Assembly (NCBI GenBank): GCA_009908535.1
Contig: JAAAOD010000204.1
Span: 1-32,940 of the forward strand
Reading direction: 5' to 3'
From: Verrucomicrobiota bacterium
Lineage (GTDB): Bacteria; Verrucomicrobiota; Verrucomicrobiia; Opitutales; Oceanipulchritudinaceae
Length of the DNA: 32,940 bases
The notes under the pieces were generated by a model. It searched no databases, was not told the DNA's origin, and saw only the letters and a program-made list of their open reading frames with translations. Below, one piece after another: positions 6,308 through 17,600 of this stretch. How positions within the stretch are numbered: position 1 is the first letter of the stretch; each line of letters opens with the position of its first letter. The position numbers and the translations under genes are program-made.

Positions 6308-9300
6308 ATGCCCAGGCGAATTCGGCGTGTAAGACGAGGAATCCTCATGGGGGCGGGCGGCCTGCTGGCGGCGGTGCTCCTTGTGGGCGCGACCTCGCCG
6401 CTGTGGGGGATTTCGCTGCTCAGGACGGTTGCGGACTGGGCCGGGTACGAGGTGGCCGTGGATGAGGTGGAGGCAAACGGCTTCAGCCGCTGGACCCTGC
6501 GGGAATTGACCGTCCGGGGCCCCGCCTTCAGCCTGACCGCGGATCGACTGGAGCTTCCCCAGTTCGGACCTTTAGCTTTGGCGTTGCTGGACGACGCGCG
6601 GCGGCCGTTTTTCGCGGCCGGAATGGTGGAGGTGGTTGTCGGCAGCGAGCCCGGTCGGGACCGGCCCGTCGAAGGGAGGGGAGCCGATTGGCGGCGAATC
6701 GGCCCGTTGGTTGAAGGAATGCTGCCGCGGTTGCCGGAAGGATCCGTCGAGGGCCTGCGGATCGTAAAGCCGGGAGAGGAAAAGCGCGGATGGCTGCTGG
6801 GGGCGGAGAACGTCCGGATCAAAGGCCGTTCGCTGCGTGCCCGCCTCTCGCCCGCGGCCAACGTGCCGGCCGCGGCGATGGAATTGCGGCTGCTTTCGGG
6901 GGAAAGGTGGCAGTTGACGCTGGACCCGGAAATCGCAGAGATGAGCGCCTTCGCGGAGATCCGCTTCAACGGGGAGGCGGCCGGCGTCCATGCGGAGGTA
7001 CGCTCCAGCGAAGTCCCGTTGTTCCTCTCGATCCTCTTTCCAAAGGAAGGCCAGTCTCTTTCCGGAAAGCTGGAAAGCACTTTGTGGCCGATCCCTGAGG
7101 TCCTCCTGCCTCCGCGACTGTCGGTGGTGGAAAAGCCGCGCCTGACCGCTGACGGGAGCTTTACCCTCGAAGGTTACGAACTGGACGCCACCGTGGAAGG
7201 CACGGGGGTGCGCGGGGCCGGCATGGGGGAAATCCCGGTTGTCACGAAAATCCAACTACAGGGCGACCGGGAACACCTCGCCCTGCGGCAGGTCGACATC
7301 CGGTGGGACTGGATCGAGGCGGGCCTTTCGGATCCCGTCACCTATCGTTTCGCGGAAGGTGTGCTGGAGGGAAAGGCCCTTTTCAATGTCAAGGCGGACC
7401 TTGCAAGACAGGAGTTTCTCGATGCGGAGGGCATGCTTCGCGGCCGGGCGCGCTTTGTCGGTGAGACATGGGAGTCTCCGCGGGTCGAGTTTGAAGTGAA
7501 CGGGGAAGGGGTGCGGTACGCGGACTTTCCCGCCTTCAATGCCCGCATGGAGGGGATCTACGAGCAGCCCTTCTTCGAGGTGAGGGAACTTCTGGTGGAA
7601 GGGGGGCCGCGGGAGGGCGAGGCCGTCTTTTCCCTGACCGGGCACGGGCAATGGAATTTCGCTACAAAAGGGTTTTCCGCCACCGTGGAGGGAACGGGCG
7701 ACGCGGAGCAGCTGGCGCCGCTTCCCGGGGGCGTCCGTTGGAGCGGCGACCTGCGCTTGCGGGCCTCGGCGGAGGGCCGTCCCGGGGACTGGACCCACCG
7801 GGGTTCCCTGCAGGCCGGGGTGGTGCGGATGGCGCCGCTTTCGCCTTTCCAGACCGATTTTCGCTGGAACGGAGCGGGGATGGAATCGGTCACGGGCACC
7901 CTGCAATTACAGAATACAGCCGTCGATACCTTGACTCTTGAGGCTGTCTTTCGGCGGCCGGATCCCTCTTCATGGGAGCTGGACCTGCGGGACCTCCGCC
8001 TGCGCACGGGGGATCGCCCCGCACTCGAGCTGGTGGAGCCGGTCTTGATCGGCGGGAGCTGGCCGATAGGCGGCCTGCCCGCAGTGGAAGAACTCGTTCT
8101 GGCGGCGGAGTCCACCCGCTTCTCCTTCGGCATAGCCCCCGCAGAAAAGCGGTTGCAGCTGGAGGTCGCCCGATTTTCCACCGACCGTCTCGCCTCCCTC
8201 TTCCCGGATATCGAGGTGCCCTCCCTTGTCCTCCGCCGATTGTCGGCCGACTTCCTGGAGGAAGCGGGCGGTCTCGTCGGCGGTGTCCATGTGGATATGA
8301 TGGAGAAAGGGCCGCCGCGTCCCTTCGGACTGCGCCTGTCCGCGGACGTTACCGGGGAGTCCATCCGCCTGCGTAACGTCGAAGGCGTGACGGGCGCGCG
8401 CGATGTCGTGAAAGGCCAACTACAGCTGCCGTTCCGGGTGGTCCGCGCGGAGAACGGAAAGGACGGCCCTTTCCGCCTGCGACCGACCGAAAGCGGTCTC
8501 GATGGTGAGCTGCGTCTTTTCCTTCCCGGTGAACTGGCCGAACGCTATCCGTCCTATCGATGGCTTGGCGCCGTGCGCGGACTCGAGGGCGGCCTTTCCC
8601 TCCTTGGAGGCTCCGCGGGGGGAACTGGACCTGCGACTTGACCGCAGCACCGGTTTCGGCGCCCTGCGCGGCTGGCTGGAGAAAGAGCCCCTGCGGGACC
8701 TTCGCCTGAAGGCCGCTGTCTCCGGCGAAGGGATCGTGGTCGACGAGGCCACCGGCCTCTGGGGAGGCGCGCGGCTGCGCCTCGAAGGCACCCTTCCCCT
8801 TGCCCCCGAGGAGATTTTCCGGAAGGGGAGGTCTTCCGGGTTGCGCGAACTGGCCGACAAGCTGGAGGCGCGGCTGGACGTACCGCGTATGGAAATGGCG
8901 GACCTCACCGAGGTCCTGCCCGCGCTCGTGCGCCCCGAAGGCACGGCCTCGGCAAATCTCACCTTGCGTAGTGGATTCCGGCTACAGGGGGAAATCCGTT
9001 TCCGTGACTGGGGCCTGCGCTCGACTCTGTTCACCCGGCCCGTGGAAAACCTGAATGTGCAGCTGGCCTTTGACGGGCGGCGTATCCGGATCCGCGACGC
9101 CTCCGGGCGGATGGGCCTCGGCGAACTTTCGCTTGGCGGATGGCTGCGCTGGAGCCCGCAGGGAGATCTCCGCTACCAACTGGACGTGAAGGGCGACCGT
9201 GCCCCCCTCGTCCGCACGCCGAATCTGCTTCTCCGCAGCGACCTCGATTTGACGCTGCGCGGTGGCCTGCGGGAGCCGCACCGGCTCAGCGGCCGGCTCG

Positions 9301-10025
9301 ATCTCCGGGAAAGTGTGCTCCTGATGGATTTTGATCCTCTCGCCGCGAAGACGCGGAAGGGTCCGGCGGCCAATCCGCCCTACTTCTCCATCGAGGAGGA
9401 CCCCTTCGCCGATTGGGAGCTGGATGTGGAGCTGGCGGGCAAGGAATTCCTGCAACTGCGCAGTCCCTATCTCGAGGCCCGGCTTTCCGTACAGGGGAGT
9501 CTGCAGGGCACCTTGCGCGAGCCGCTGCTCCTTGCCCGCCTGACGACAAGGGACGGAACGGTCCTCTTCCCCGGCGCCCGTCTGTCCATCCATAAAGGGG
9601 AGTTTTTCACGACAAGGGAGGAGCCGAAGAAACTGCGGATCGATGTCGAAGCCACCGGCCGGCAATCCTCCTATGTGCTTACCCTTCGTGCCGACGGCTC
9701 CTCCTCCAATCCCCGCGTCTTCCTCGACTCCACCCCGCCGCTGAGCAATGCCCGCATTCTCCGCCTCCTTGCCACGGGCAGCCTCGAGGGCGGCGGTCTC
9801 GGATCCCTCGGCCTCTACCTCGGCAAAGGCGCCGTATCCTCCGTCGGACGCCGAAACGAGTTCTGGGAACGCTTCTCCGTCGAATTCGGCCGGGATGTAT
9901 CCGAATCCGGACAGAACACGGTCGATCTGTATTTCGACCTCAGCCGTAATCTGTATCTGCATGGTCAATACGACAAGTACGACGAGCAGAACCTTGACCT
10001 CGTCTGGGAGGTCTATCGCAAATGA
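6308..10025 (+). pseudogene. TamB-like translocation/assembly protein, frameshifted
   Basis: Two overlapping frames together encode one TamB/DUF490-type protein. The first (6308-8641) has an N-terminal membrane anchor (GILMGAGGLLAAVLLVGATSP) and long beta-rich repeats. The second continues to 10025 and carries the conserved TamB C-terminus (TRDGTVLFPGARLSIHKGEFFTTREEPKKLRIDVEATG, then YDLSRNLYLHGQYDKYDEQN-like text). Removing one G from the GGGGGG run at 8617-8622 joins them as ...LLGGSAGELDLRLDRSTGF..., giving about 1,238 residues, close to E. coli TamB (about 1,259). TamB-like proteins span the periplasm and act with an Omp85 barrel in envelope assembly or lipid transport. A GGAAGG lies upstream of the start. 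The stop overlaps the TamA-like gene by ATGA. The shift may be a sequencing error, transcript slippage or a true mutation; the intact downstream half favours the first two. Confidence 0.85.
8617..8622 (+). other. G6 run at the TamB-like frameshift
   Basis: The six-G run is the most economical place for the frame change. With five Gs the codons read gcg ggg gaa ctg and join both halves without a stop. Homopolymers of this kind are common sites of sequencing error, polymerase slippage and phase variation. Confidence 0.7.
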
Positions 10026-12115
10026 GCGCGGGAAAGACCGGACTTCTTCTCCTTCTGGTTCTCTTGCTCATCGGTGGGCGGGAAACCGCCCGGGCGGACG
10101 CCGTCAAGGTGAAGGGGCTCGGACTCTGGCGGAATCTCGAGATGGACCGGCGGCTGGAATTTCTCCAGGGGGACGGGCGCGAATTGCCGAGGGAACCGGA
10201 CAGCGCGACCATCGAGGACGGGGCCTTTCTCCTTTTGCAGTTGTTGCGCCGCGAAGGTTATCGCGAGCCCGAAGTGACGGTCGAGCTGGATTTGCCCGAA
10301 GGACCCGGGCGGGAATACACCTTCGCATGGCCCTTCCAGCCCAAGCTTCCCGTCGGTCTGCGGCCGGTTGAAGTGGTGTATCGCTGCGATCCCGGCATTC
10401 TGGAAGTGTACGGCGAGGTGCGTTTCTCGGGACTCGACCACCTTGAGGAGGAAACCGCCCTTTCCTTTTTCAAACCCGGCGGCGGGTTATTCGTCGGTCG
10501 GCGGCAAAAAGCCTTCACCGAGCAGAATCTCGCTTCCCGTTCGCGGCGGCTGGTGACGACCCTCGAGGCCGCGGGTTACCAGGAAGCGGACATCGCGGAT
10601 ACAAGGCTGGAGCGAAGCGGTGACAGCGGGGAGGTGGACCTTCACCTCATCGTGGAGGAAGGCCCGCGGCATTTTGTGGGGAGGGTTGTCCGGCGCACGT
10701 ACGGAGAGGAGGGTTCCCTTGTCCGGGAGGAAGAAGAATCCCTCCGCGAACCGATCGTTTTCACCGGCGATTGGCTGGAGGGCGTGCGCCGGGAATTCCT
10801 CTTTTCCGCTTACCGGGACGGGTACCCGGAGGCCACCGTCACCAGTGAGGAAGTAAGGGTGGACGCCTCCGCGCGGCGTGAGGTGTATGAGGTCAGGCTG
10901 GAACTGCGCCGGGGGGCCCGGGTCCGGTTCGCCGGCGTGCGCTTCGAGGGACAAGGCCATACCCGGCAATCCGTCCTCGACCGGCAAACGCACCTCGGTG
11001 GAGCTGAGTTTTACAATATCCTCGAGGTGGAAGAGGGTCGCCGACGGCTTCTTTCGCTCGGTATCTTCCGGGACGTCCGCTTGCAGACCGAAGATACGGA
11101 AAAGGGCCGTCTTGTGACATACCAGCTCACTCCGGGGCAGCGGGAATCCCTCAATCTCCGATTCGGCTGGGGCAGTTACGAGCAGGGAAGGGCGGGCATC
11201 CGCTGGGAGAGAATCAATCCTTTCGGTCGGGCCCATCGGTACCGCCTCGACGCCAAGCGGAGCTTCAAGGATCTGGAACTGGAAGGAAGCGCCAGCCTTC
11301 CCCACTTTTTCGATCGGGACCTCAACGCGTTCCTCCGCACCCGCTACCTGTTCCGGGAGGAGATCAGCTTCGAGCGCTCCCTTTACGACTTGCGCTTCCA
11401 GCTCTCACGGAGGTTGCACCAGCTCGGGGTCGAGGCCACGGTCGGCTACCTTCTCGAGGATGTCCTTGACGAACGCGACAGTGCGGAGCTTTTCCCCGCT
11501 CTTGACGAAGCCTTGGTGACCAGCCTCGATTTTCGTCTCACCCTTGACCGGCGCGACAGCACCCTCCATCCGACCCGGGGATACGATCTGCAGTTCTTCG
11601 TCAAGGCGGCCGCGGAACAGCTCGGTGGCGAAGCGAATTTCCTTCGCTGGGAGGCTTCGGCCAGCTGGCATTATGCCATCGCCCGGAACTTCCTCCTCCA
11701 CTTGTCCGCCCGTTATGGTCTCCTCCAGAGCGAGCGCCCCACCGAAGACAACCTTCCCTTCGGAGAGCGCTTCTTCCCCGGTGGGGCCAACTCCCTCCGC
11801 GGATATCAGCGCGGGGAGGCCGCTCCTTCCCTCCCCAACGGCGACCGGATCGGCGCCGAGGTCTTTGCTCTCGCTAATCTGGAATTCGAGGTGCGAGTCA
11901 CGGATAAGCTTTCCGCCGTGGCCTTCTGGGACGTCCTGCGCATGAACCGTTCCCGTCAACTCGTTCCGAGGGCCGAAGCCCTCGAGTCCGCCGGCGTCGG
12001 CCTTCGCTGGCAGTCCATCGTCGGGCCCGTCCGCCTCGAATACGGCCACAACCTCGATCCGCGGAAAGAGGACCCGTCCGGAACCCTGCATTTTGCCGTC
12101 GGCTATCCATTTTGA
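10022..12115 (+). CDS. Omp85/BamA-TamA family outer-membrane protein
   Basis: The 697-residue product begins with a signal peptide (GLLLLLVLLLIGG, cleavage near ARADA at 23-27). POTRA-type periplasmic domains follow; the last one is clear as VRFAGVRFEGQGHTRQSVLDRQTHLGGAEFYNILEVEEGRRRLLSLGIFRDVRL. The C-terminal half is a 16-strand-type beta barrel containing the lid-lock-like motif GGANSLRGYQRGE (about 587-599), and the protein ends in GYPF with a terminal aromatic residue. Family members insert or assemble outer-membrane proteins; pairing with the TamB-like gene suggests a TamA role. The ATG overlaps the tamB-like stop, and GGGAGG lies about 10 bases upstream. In E. coli the order is tamA-tamB; here it is reversed. 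Confidence 0.9.
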   Translation: MSAGKTGLLLLLVLLLIGGRETARADAVKVKGLGLWRNLEMDRRLEFLQGDGRELPREPDSATIEDGAFLLLQLLRREGYREPEVTVELDLPEGPGREYTFAWPFQPKLPVGLRPVEVVYRCDPGILEVYGEVRFSGLDHLEEETALSFFKPGGGLFVGRRQKAFTEQNLASRSRRLVTTLEAAGYQEADIADTRLERSGDSGEVDLHLIVEEGPRHFVGRVVRRTYGEEGSLVREEEESLREPIVFTGDWLEGVRREFLFSAYRDGYPEATVTSEEVRVDASARREVYEVRLELRRGARVRFAGVRFEGQGHTRQSVLDRQTHLGGAEFYNILEVEEGRRRLLSLGIFRDVRLQTEDTEKGRLVTYQLTPGQRESLNLRFGWGSYEQGRAGIRWERINPFGRAHRYRLDAKRSFKDLELEGSASLPHFFDRDLNAFLRTRYLFREEISFERSLYDLRFQLSRRLHQLGVEATVGYLLEDVLDERDSAELFPALDEALVTSLDFRLTLDRRDSTLHPTRGYDLQFFVKAAAEQLGGEANFLRWEASASWHYAIARNFLLHLSARYGLLQSERPTEDNLPFGERFFPGGANSLRGYQRGEAAPSLPNGDRIGAEVFALANLEFEVRVTDKLSAVAFWDVLRMNRSRQLVPRAEALESAGVGLRWQSIVGPVRLEYGHNLDPRKEDPSGTLHFAVGYPF

Positions 12116-12169
12116 GCGTTTCTGCGGCAATAAAATAGGCCTTGTTTTTAGAAAAAGTGGGTTATCGCC

Positions 12170-12199
12170 TTGACATAAATAGGGTAATATACCTATATC
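12170..12199 (+). promoter_or_regulatory. Sigma70-type promoter for the PEP-CTERM gene
   Basis: A perfect -35 TTGACA (12170-12175) is followed after 18 bases by TATATC (12194-12199) in an AT-rich stretch that stands out from the GC-rich surroundings. The start codon lies 40 bases downstream. The -10 match is only partial, and a TAATAT lies between the two boxes at an unsuitable spacing. Confidence 0.5.
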
Positions 12200-12239
12200 G
12201 GCCTTGTTTATTATTCAATTCATTCATCTGCTGTCCTTC

Positions 12240-13058
12240 ATGAAAAAAACAACTGGAATCACGATCTCTGCGCTGCTCTTTTCGGGTGCCGCTCTCTCCG
12301 CTCAAGCCGTTTTCCCGGATCTCTACTGGGGAGGTGACCCTACAAGTAACAAAAGCGTCTACCAAGCTGATGTCATCGGCGAGGGCGACGTTTTCGATCT
12401 GACCGGGTTCAACCTCCGGTATAATGATCTTACCGATGTCCTCGACGTCCAAATCCACGGGAACTACTTCGACGATCTTCTGGCCGATGCCGACGAGCTC
12501 CTCGATACCTATATGGGCGATCTCTTCATCAGTACGGACGGCCTTTCCTGGATCGACGGCGAGGAAGCCACGCTCGATGACTTCTACGGACAACCGGACG
12601 CAACCACGTGGGAATACGCGGCTACCCTGGGAACTTACGACAACGCCCAGGGCCACCTCGATGGGGTCGACAGCGACAACCCGATGAGCGGCAGCCTCCT
12701 TTCCGTCACCGATCCAGATACCAATATCGAGCTTTCCAAGGCTGGTCGCGGCGTCTTCCGGGGAAACCAGGAAGTTCGCTACATCGGTGGCGGGGCCTCC
12801 CAGGTCCCCGTTTCCTGGTTCTTCAGTGACGATCACAGCTTCCTGCAGATTTCCATTGCCGACGCCGGCTCCGTCTTCGGCGACGCCGACGAAATCGGCT
12901 TCCACTGGACGATGAGTTGCGGAAATGACGTACTTGAATTCTCCATGCCGGGAAATATCACCCCCGTGCCCGAACCCTCTTTGATCGGGATACTCGGGAT
13001 CGGAGGACTTTTCGGCTTCCTCTGGATGCGTCGTCGGCGTCAGAATCGAAAAAGCTGA
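12240..13058 (+). CDS. PEP-CTERM sorting domain-containing secreted protein
   Basis: The 272-residue product starts with a signal peptide (MKKTTGITISALLFSGAALSAQA, cleavage near residue 23). It ends with a PEP-CTERM signal: VPEPSLIGILGIGGLFGFLWMRRRRQ, that is the PEP motif, a hydrophobic helix and an arginine cluster. Such proteins are cleaved by an exosortase and delivered to the cell surface or exopolysaccharide; no exosortase is in this window. The mature region is acidic and rich in D and G with no recognised domain. I chose the ATG at 12240 because the track's start at 12204 is a TTG that would place a poor segment before the signal peptide. It is a single gene between its own promoter and a strong terminator. 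Confidence 0.88.
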   Translation: MKKTTGITISALLFSGAALSAQAVFPDLYWGGDPTSNKSVYQADVIGEGDVFDLTGFNLRYNDLTDVLDVQIHGNYFDDLLADADELLDTYMGDLFISTDGLSWIDGEEATLDDFYGQPDATTWEYAATLGTYDNAQGHLDGVDSDNPMSGSLLSVTDPDTNIELSKAGRGVFRGNQEVRYIGGGASQVPVSWFFSDDHSFLQISIADAGSVFGDADEIGFHWTMSCGNDVLEFSMPGNITPVPEPSLIGILGIGGLFGFLWMRRRRQNRKS

Positions 13059-13093
13059 GTCGGCTTTTGCTGTCTTTTACCTGTCGCAAACCG

Positions 13094-13133
13094 AAAAAAG
13101 CCCGGCCCGCGCTGATTGCGGACCGGGCTTTTT
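13094..13133. terminator. Bidirectional intrinsic terminator
   Basis: AAAAAGCCCGG and CCGGGCTTTTT form a perfect 11-bp stem at 13095-13105 and 13123-13133, with further GC pairing possible inside. T-runs are present on both strands. It lies between the convergent PEP-CTERM gene and gltD and can serve both. Confidence 0.92.
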
Positions 13134-13151
13134 CGTGAGGACGATCTTTTC

Positions 13152-14642
13152 TCAGGGCAGGCTGGTGACGCCCATGAGGTAGCGGTCGACTTCGCGGGCG
13201 GCGCCGCGGCCCTCGTTGATGGCCCAGACGACGAGGCTCTGTCCGCGGCGGCAATCGCCGGCGGCGAAGACGCCTTCGACGCTGGTGAGGTAACGTTCGT
13301 GTTCGGCCTGGATGTTGGAACGCGGGTCGGTTGCGAGGCCGAGCTGTTCGACGATGGTCTGCTCCGGCCCGAGGAAGCCCATGGCGAGGGTGACGAGCTG
13401 TGCGGGGAGGGTGCGGCGGCTGTTTTCCTTTTTCTGCGGGACGAAGCGGCCGTTCTCGTCCTTCTGCCACTCGATATCGACGAGTTCGAGCCCGGCGAGG
13501 TTGCCGTGGCCGTCGTCGAGAAAGCGTTCGGTCATGACGAGGTACTGGCGCGGATCGGCGCCCTGCTTGGCGGCGGCTTCCTCCTGGCCGTAGTCGAGGC
13601 GGTAAATTTTCGGCCATTCGGGCCATGGATTGTCGGGGGCGCGGCTTTCCGGCGGCCGGGGCATGATTTCGAGCTGGGTAACGCTTTTGCAACCGTGGCG
13701 GAGGGAGGTGCCGACGCAATCGGTACCGGTGTCCCCGCCGCCGATGACGACGACATCCTTGCCCAGGGCGTTGGGCTCGGGAAGGGAACCGTTCACGCCA
13801 TGGTCGAGGAGGTGCTGCGTGTTGGCGGTGAGGAAATCCATGGCGTAGTGGACGCCGTTGAGGTCCCGTCCGGGAATAGGGAGGTCCCGCGGTTTCGTCG
13901 CCCCGGTGCAGAAGACGACGGCGTCGACCTTCTCCTTTAATTCCGTGGCGGAAAGATCCTTGCCGATTTCGCAGCCGGTGATGAACCGGACGCCCTCCTC
14001 GGCAAGCAGGTCGACCCGGCGTTGCACGACCTTTTCCTTCTCCAGCTTCATGTTCGGGATACCGTACATGAGGAGGCCGCCGACGCGGTCGGCCCGTTCA
14101 TAGACGGTGACTTCATGGCCGGCCTGATTGAGCTGGTCGGCACAGGAGAGGCCGGCCGGGCCGGAACCAACGACGGCGATTTTTTTGCCGGTGCGGGAAT
14201 CCGGAATGCGCGGGGTGACCCAGCCCTCGTCCCAGCCCCGGTCGATGATGGCGTTCTCGATGTTTTTGATCGTGACCGGGGGCTCGATCACTCCGAGAAC
14301 ACAGGAACCTTCGCAGGGGGCGGGGCAGACCCGGCCGGTGAATTCCGGGAAATTGTTCGTCTTGTGCAGCCGGTCGAGGGCCTCCCGCCAGCGTCCCTTG
14401 TAGACGAGATCGTTCCATTCCGGGATGAGGTTGTTGATCGGGCAGCCGCTCGCCATGCCGGAAACGAGGTTTCCCGTGTGGCAAAAGGGCGTGCCGCAAT
14501 CCATGCAGCGCGAACCCTGTTTGCGGAGCTGTTCCTCGGGCGGTTCGACCTTGAACTCGTTCCAGTGGCGCAGTCGTTCGAGCGGAGCTTCCTCCCCGAC
14601 CGTCTGCCGTTTTTCTTCCAGAAATCCGGTTGGTTTTCCCAT
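13152..14642 (-). CDS. gltD: Glutamate synthase small (beta) subunit
   Basis: GltD (496 residues) passes electrons from NAD(P)H through FAD to the large subunit, which makes glutamate from 2-oxoglutarate and glutamine. The N-terminus has the cysteine-rich region for Fe-S clusters ([13 protein letters not shown] and later [14 protein letters not shown]). The FAD-binding motif [12 protein letters not shown] follows near residue 155, then the nucleotide-binding [12 protein letters not shown] near 300, and the C-terminal [22 protein letters not shown]. Length is typical. It lies 27 bp downstream of gltB on the same strand, forming a gltB-gltD operon, and ends at the shared terminator. Confidence 0.97.
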   Translation of the reverse strand: MGKPTGFLEEKRQTVGEEAPLERLRHWNEFKVEPPEEQLRKQGSRCMDCGTPFCHTGNLVSGMASGCPINNLIPEWNDLVYKGRWREALDRLHKTNNFPEFTGRVCPAPCEGSCVLGVIEPPVTIKNIENAIIDRGWDEGWVTPRIPDSRTGKKIAVVGSGPAGLSCADQLNQAGHEVTVYERADRVGGLLMYGIPNMKLEKEKVVQRRVDLLAEEGVRFITGCEIGKDLSATELKEKVDAVVFCTGATKPRDLPIPGRDLNGVHYAMDFLTANTQHLLDHGVNGSLPEPNALGKDVVVIGGGDTGTDCVGTSLRHGCKSVTQLEIMPRPPESRAPDNPWPEWPKIYRLDYGQEEAAAKQGADPRQYLVMTERFLDDGHGNLAGLELVDIEWQKDENGRFVPQKKENSRRTLPAQLVTLAMGFLGPEQTIVEQLGLATDPRSNIQAEHERYLTSVEGVFAAGDCRRGQSLVVWAINEGRGAAREVDRYLMGVTSLP

Positions 14643-14669
14643 TTTTCCAATTGCTTGTGGTGCTTGTCG

Positions 14670-17600
14670 TTAATTGCCCGCCACTCGTGCGAGGTCGCGG
14701 AGGTTTTCCTCGAAGGCGGCCATGGCGGCCTCGTCGCCGGAGAGGCCCTGTTCCTCCACCTTGCGGAAGGCGTTGAGCATGCGCTCGTAGTCGCGCGGCA
14801 GGACCTTGACGAATTTGGGCAGCAAATCGTCCCAGTTGTCGAGAACCCAGCGCCCGCGGGCGGAAGCGGTGTGATCGACATGTTTCCCAATCCGTTCACG
14901 GACCGTGGCGATCTCCTTATCCTCGCATTCAACGAGCCGGTAGAGGTTCACCATGTCGGGATTGAGCCGTTCCTCGAAGTCGCCTTCGAGGTCGAGGATG
15001 TAGGCGGTGCCGCCGGACATGCCGGCGCCGAAGTTGCGCCCGGTGCGCCCGATGACGACGACTTCCCCGCCGGTCATGTATTCGCATCCATGGTCGCCCA
15101 CGCCCTCGACGACGGCGCGGACGCCGGAATTGCGGACGCCGAAGCGCTCCCCGGCTATTCCGCTGATGAAGGCTTCCCCGGTGGTGGCCCCGTAAAAGGC
15201 GACATTCCCGATAATGGTCTGTTCCTCCGCCTTGAAGGGGGATCCTTTTGGAGGATAGACGATGATGCGCGCCCCCGAAAGTCCCTTGCCGAGGTAGTCG
15301 TTGGCGTCCCCTTCCAGCTCGAAGGTCATGCCGGGGGGGGTGAAGGCGGCGAAGGACTGGCCCGCGCTTCCGTTGAATTTAAGGTAGACCGTATCTTCGG
15401 GCAGGCCTCCGGCCCCGTGGCGGCGGGTGATTTCGCTCCCGGTGATGGTGCCGACGACCCGGTTGACATTGACGATCGGCAATTCGAGGCGGACGGGCTC
15501 GCCGCGCTCGATGGCGGGTCGGCAGAGCTTGAGAAGGTGGGTGTTGTCAAGGGCTTCGTGGAGGCCGTGATCCTGCTGCTTCGTGCAGTAGGTCCCCACT
15601 TCCGGTCCCACGTCGGGCTTGTGGAAGATGCTGGTGAGGTCGATCCCGTGCGTCGTCTTCCAATGGTCGGTGGCTTCCGCAGTATCGAGGCATTCGGTAT
15701 GCCCGACCATTTCGTTGATGGTGCGGAAGCCGAGTTCGGCCATAATCTCGCGCATTTCCTGGGCGACGAAGCGCATGAAGTTGACGACATGCTCGGGCTC
15801 GCCGGTGAAGTTTTTGCGCAGGCGCGGATCCTGGGTGGCGACGCCGACCGGGCAGGTGTTCTTCTGGCAGACCCGCATCATGAGGCAGCCCATGGTGATC
15901 AGCGGGGCGGTCGCGAAGCCGAATTCCTCGGCGCCGAGAAGGGCGGCGATGGCGACATCCCGACCGGTTTTGAGCTGTCCGTCGGTCTCAAGGGCAACGC
16001 GGCTGCGCAGATCGTTGAGGAGGAGAATCTGGTTGGTCTCGGCGAGGCCCAGCTCCCATGGCGCCCCGGCATTGTAGATGGAGGAGGCGGGGGAGGCGCC
16101 GGTACCGCCGTCGTGACCGGAGATGAGAATGACATCGGCGTGCCCCTTGGCCACCCCGGCGGCGATGGTGCCGACACCGACCTCCGCCACCAGCTTCACG
16201 TTGATGCGGGCGTGGTGGTTGGCGTTCTTGAGGTCGTGGATCAGTTCGGCGAGGTCCTCAATCGAATAAATGTCGTGGTGCGGGGGCGGGGAGACGAGGC
16301 CGACCCCGGGGGTGGAGTGGCGGACCTTGGCGACCCATGGATAGACCTTCGAACCCGGCAGCTCCCCGCCTTCCCCCGGCTTGGCGCCCTGGGCAATCTT
16401 GATCTGGAGCTCGTCGGCATTGACGAGGTATTCGCTCGTGACCCCGAAACGACCGGAGGCGACCTGTTTGATGGCGGAACGCTTGCTGTCGCCGTTGGGA
16501 AGGGGCTTGAAGCGTTCCGGATCCTCGCCGCCTTCGCCGGTGTTGGACTTGCCTCCGATCCGGTTCATGGCGATGGCAAGGGTCTCGTGGGCCTCTTTGG
16601 AAATCGATCCGTAGGACATGGCTCCGGTCTTGAAGCGGCGGGTGATGGCCTCGATGGATTCGACCTCCTCGATCGGGACCGGTTTGCGCTTGCCACGGAA
16701 GCGCATGAGGCCCCGGAGCGTGCAGCGGTTCCGGCTCTGGTCGTTGACCTTGCCGGTGTAGGCGCGGAAGACATCGTAGGAACTCGTCCGCACCGACTTC
16801 TGCAGAAGGTGGATGGTCTCCGGATTAAAAAGATGGTATTCCCCGTCGGCCCGCCACTGGTAGAGGCCGCCAGGGTCGAGGGCGCCGTCGCGTCCGTTTT
16901 CGCCATGGCCGCCAAAGGCTTTGCGATGGCGGCGCAGGCTTTCCTCGGCCAGGGCCTCGATGCCCGCGCCTTCGACACGGCCGGCGGTGCCGGTAAAATA
17001 GCGCTTCACCACTTCGGTATCGAGCCCGATGGCCTCGAAGATCTGGGCCCCCCGATAGGAGGCCACGGTGGAGATGCCCATTTTCGCCATGGTCTTCACC
17101 ACGCCCTTCGTCGAGCCCTTGAGGTAGTTCTGCACCGCCTTGTCGTAGGGCACCTCGAGCATGTTTTCCGCGATCATGCCCTGGATGCTTTCAAAGGCCA
17201 TGTAGGGATTGATGGCGTCGGCGCCGTAGCCGAGAAGGACGGCGAAGTGGTGCACTTCTCGCGCTTCCCCGGTCTCCAGCAGGACGGAGACCCGTGTGCG
17301 GGTGCCTTTCTGGACGAGGTGATGGTGAAGGCCGCCCATCGCCAGCAGGGTCGGGATGGCCGCCTGCTCCGGGGAAACGCCCCGGTCGGAAATGATGAGC
17401 AGGTTGACCCCGTCGGCAATGGCGTGGTCGGCGGCAGCGAAGAGATCCTCGAGGGCCTTCTCGAGGCCTTTGCCGCCCCGGTTGGCCGGGAACAGCGCGG
17501 GCAGGGTGGCGGCTTTGAACCCGTCCAGATCGAGGTGGCGCAGGCGCGCGAGGTCCTCGTCGCTGAGCAGGGGGCTGGGGACTCGGATCATGCGGCAACT

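Noticed and set aside
6151-7080. Upstream extension of the small membrane-protein frame
   Set aside because: It runs antisense to the TamB-like gene and is serine/arginine/proline-rich shadow sequence. The ATG at 6150 gives a sensible membrane protein.
8502-10025. The second TamB-like frame as an independent gene
   Set aside because: Its first ~35 codons overlap the first frame with non-family sequence, and a one-base change joins both into a normal-length TamB-like protein.
12138-12209. Direct repeat GGCCTTGTTT at 12138 and 12200
   Set aside because: Ten bases in two copies around a promoter; too short to claim as an element or operator.
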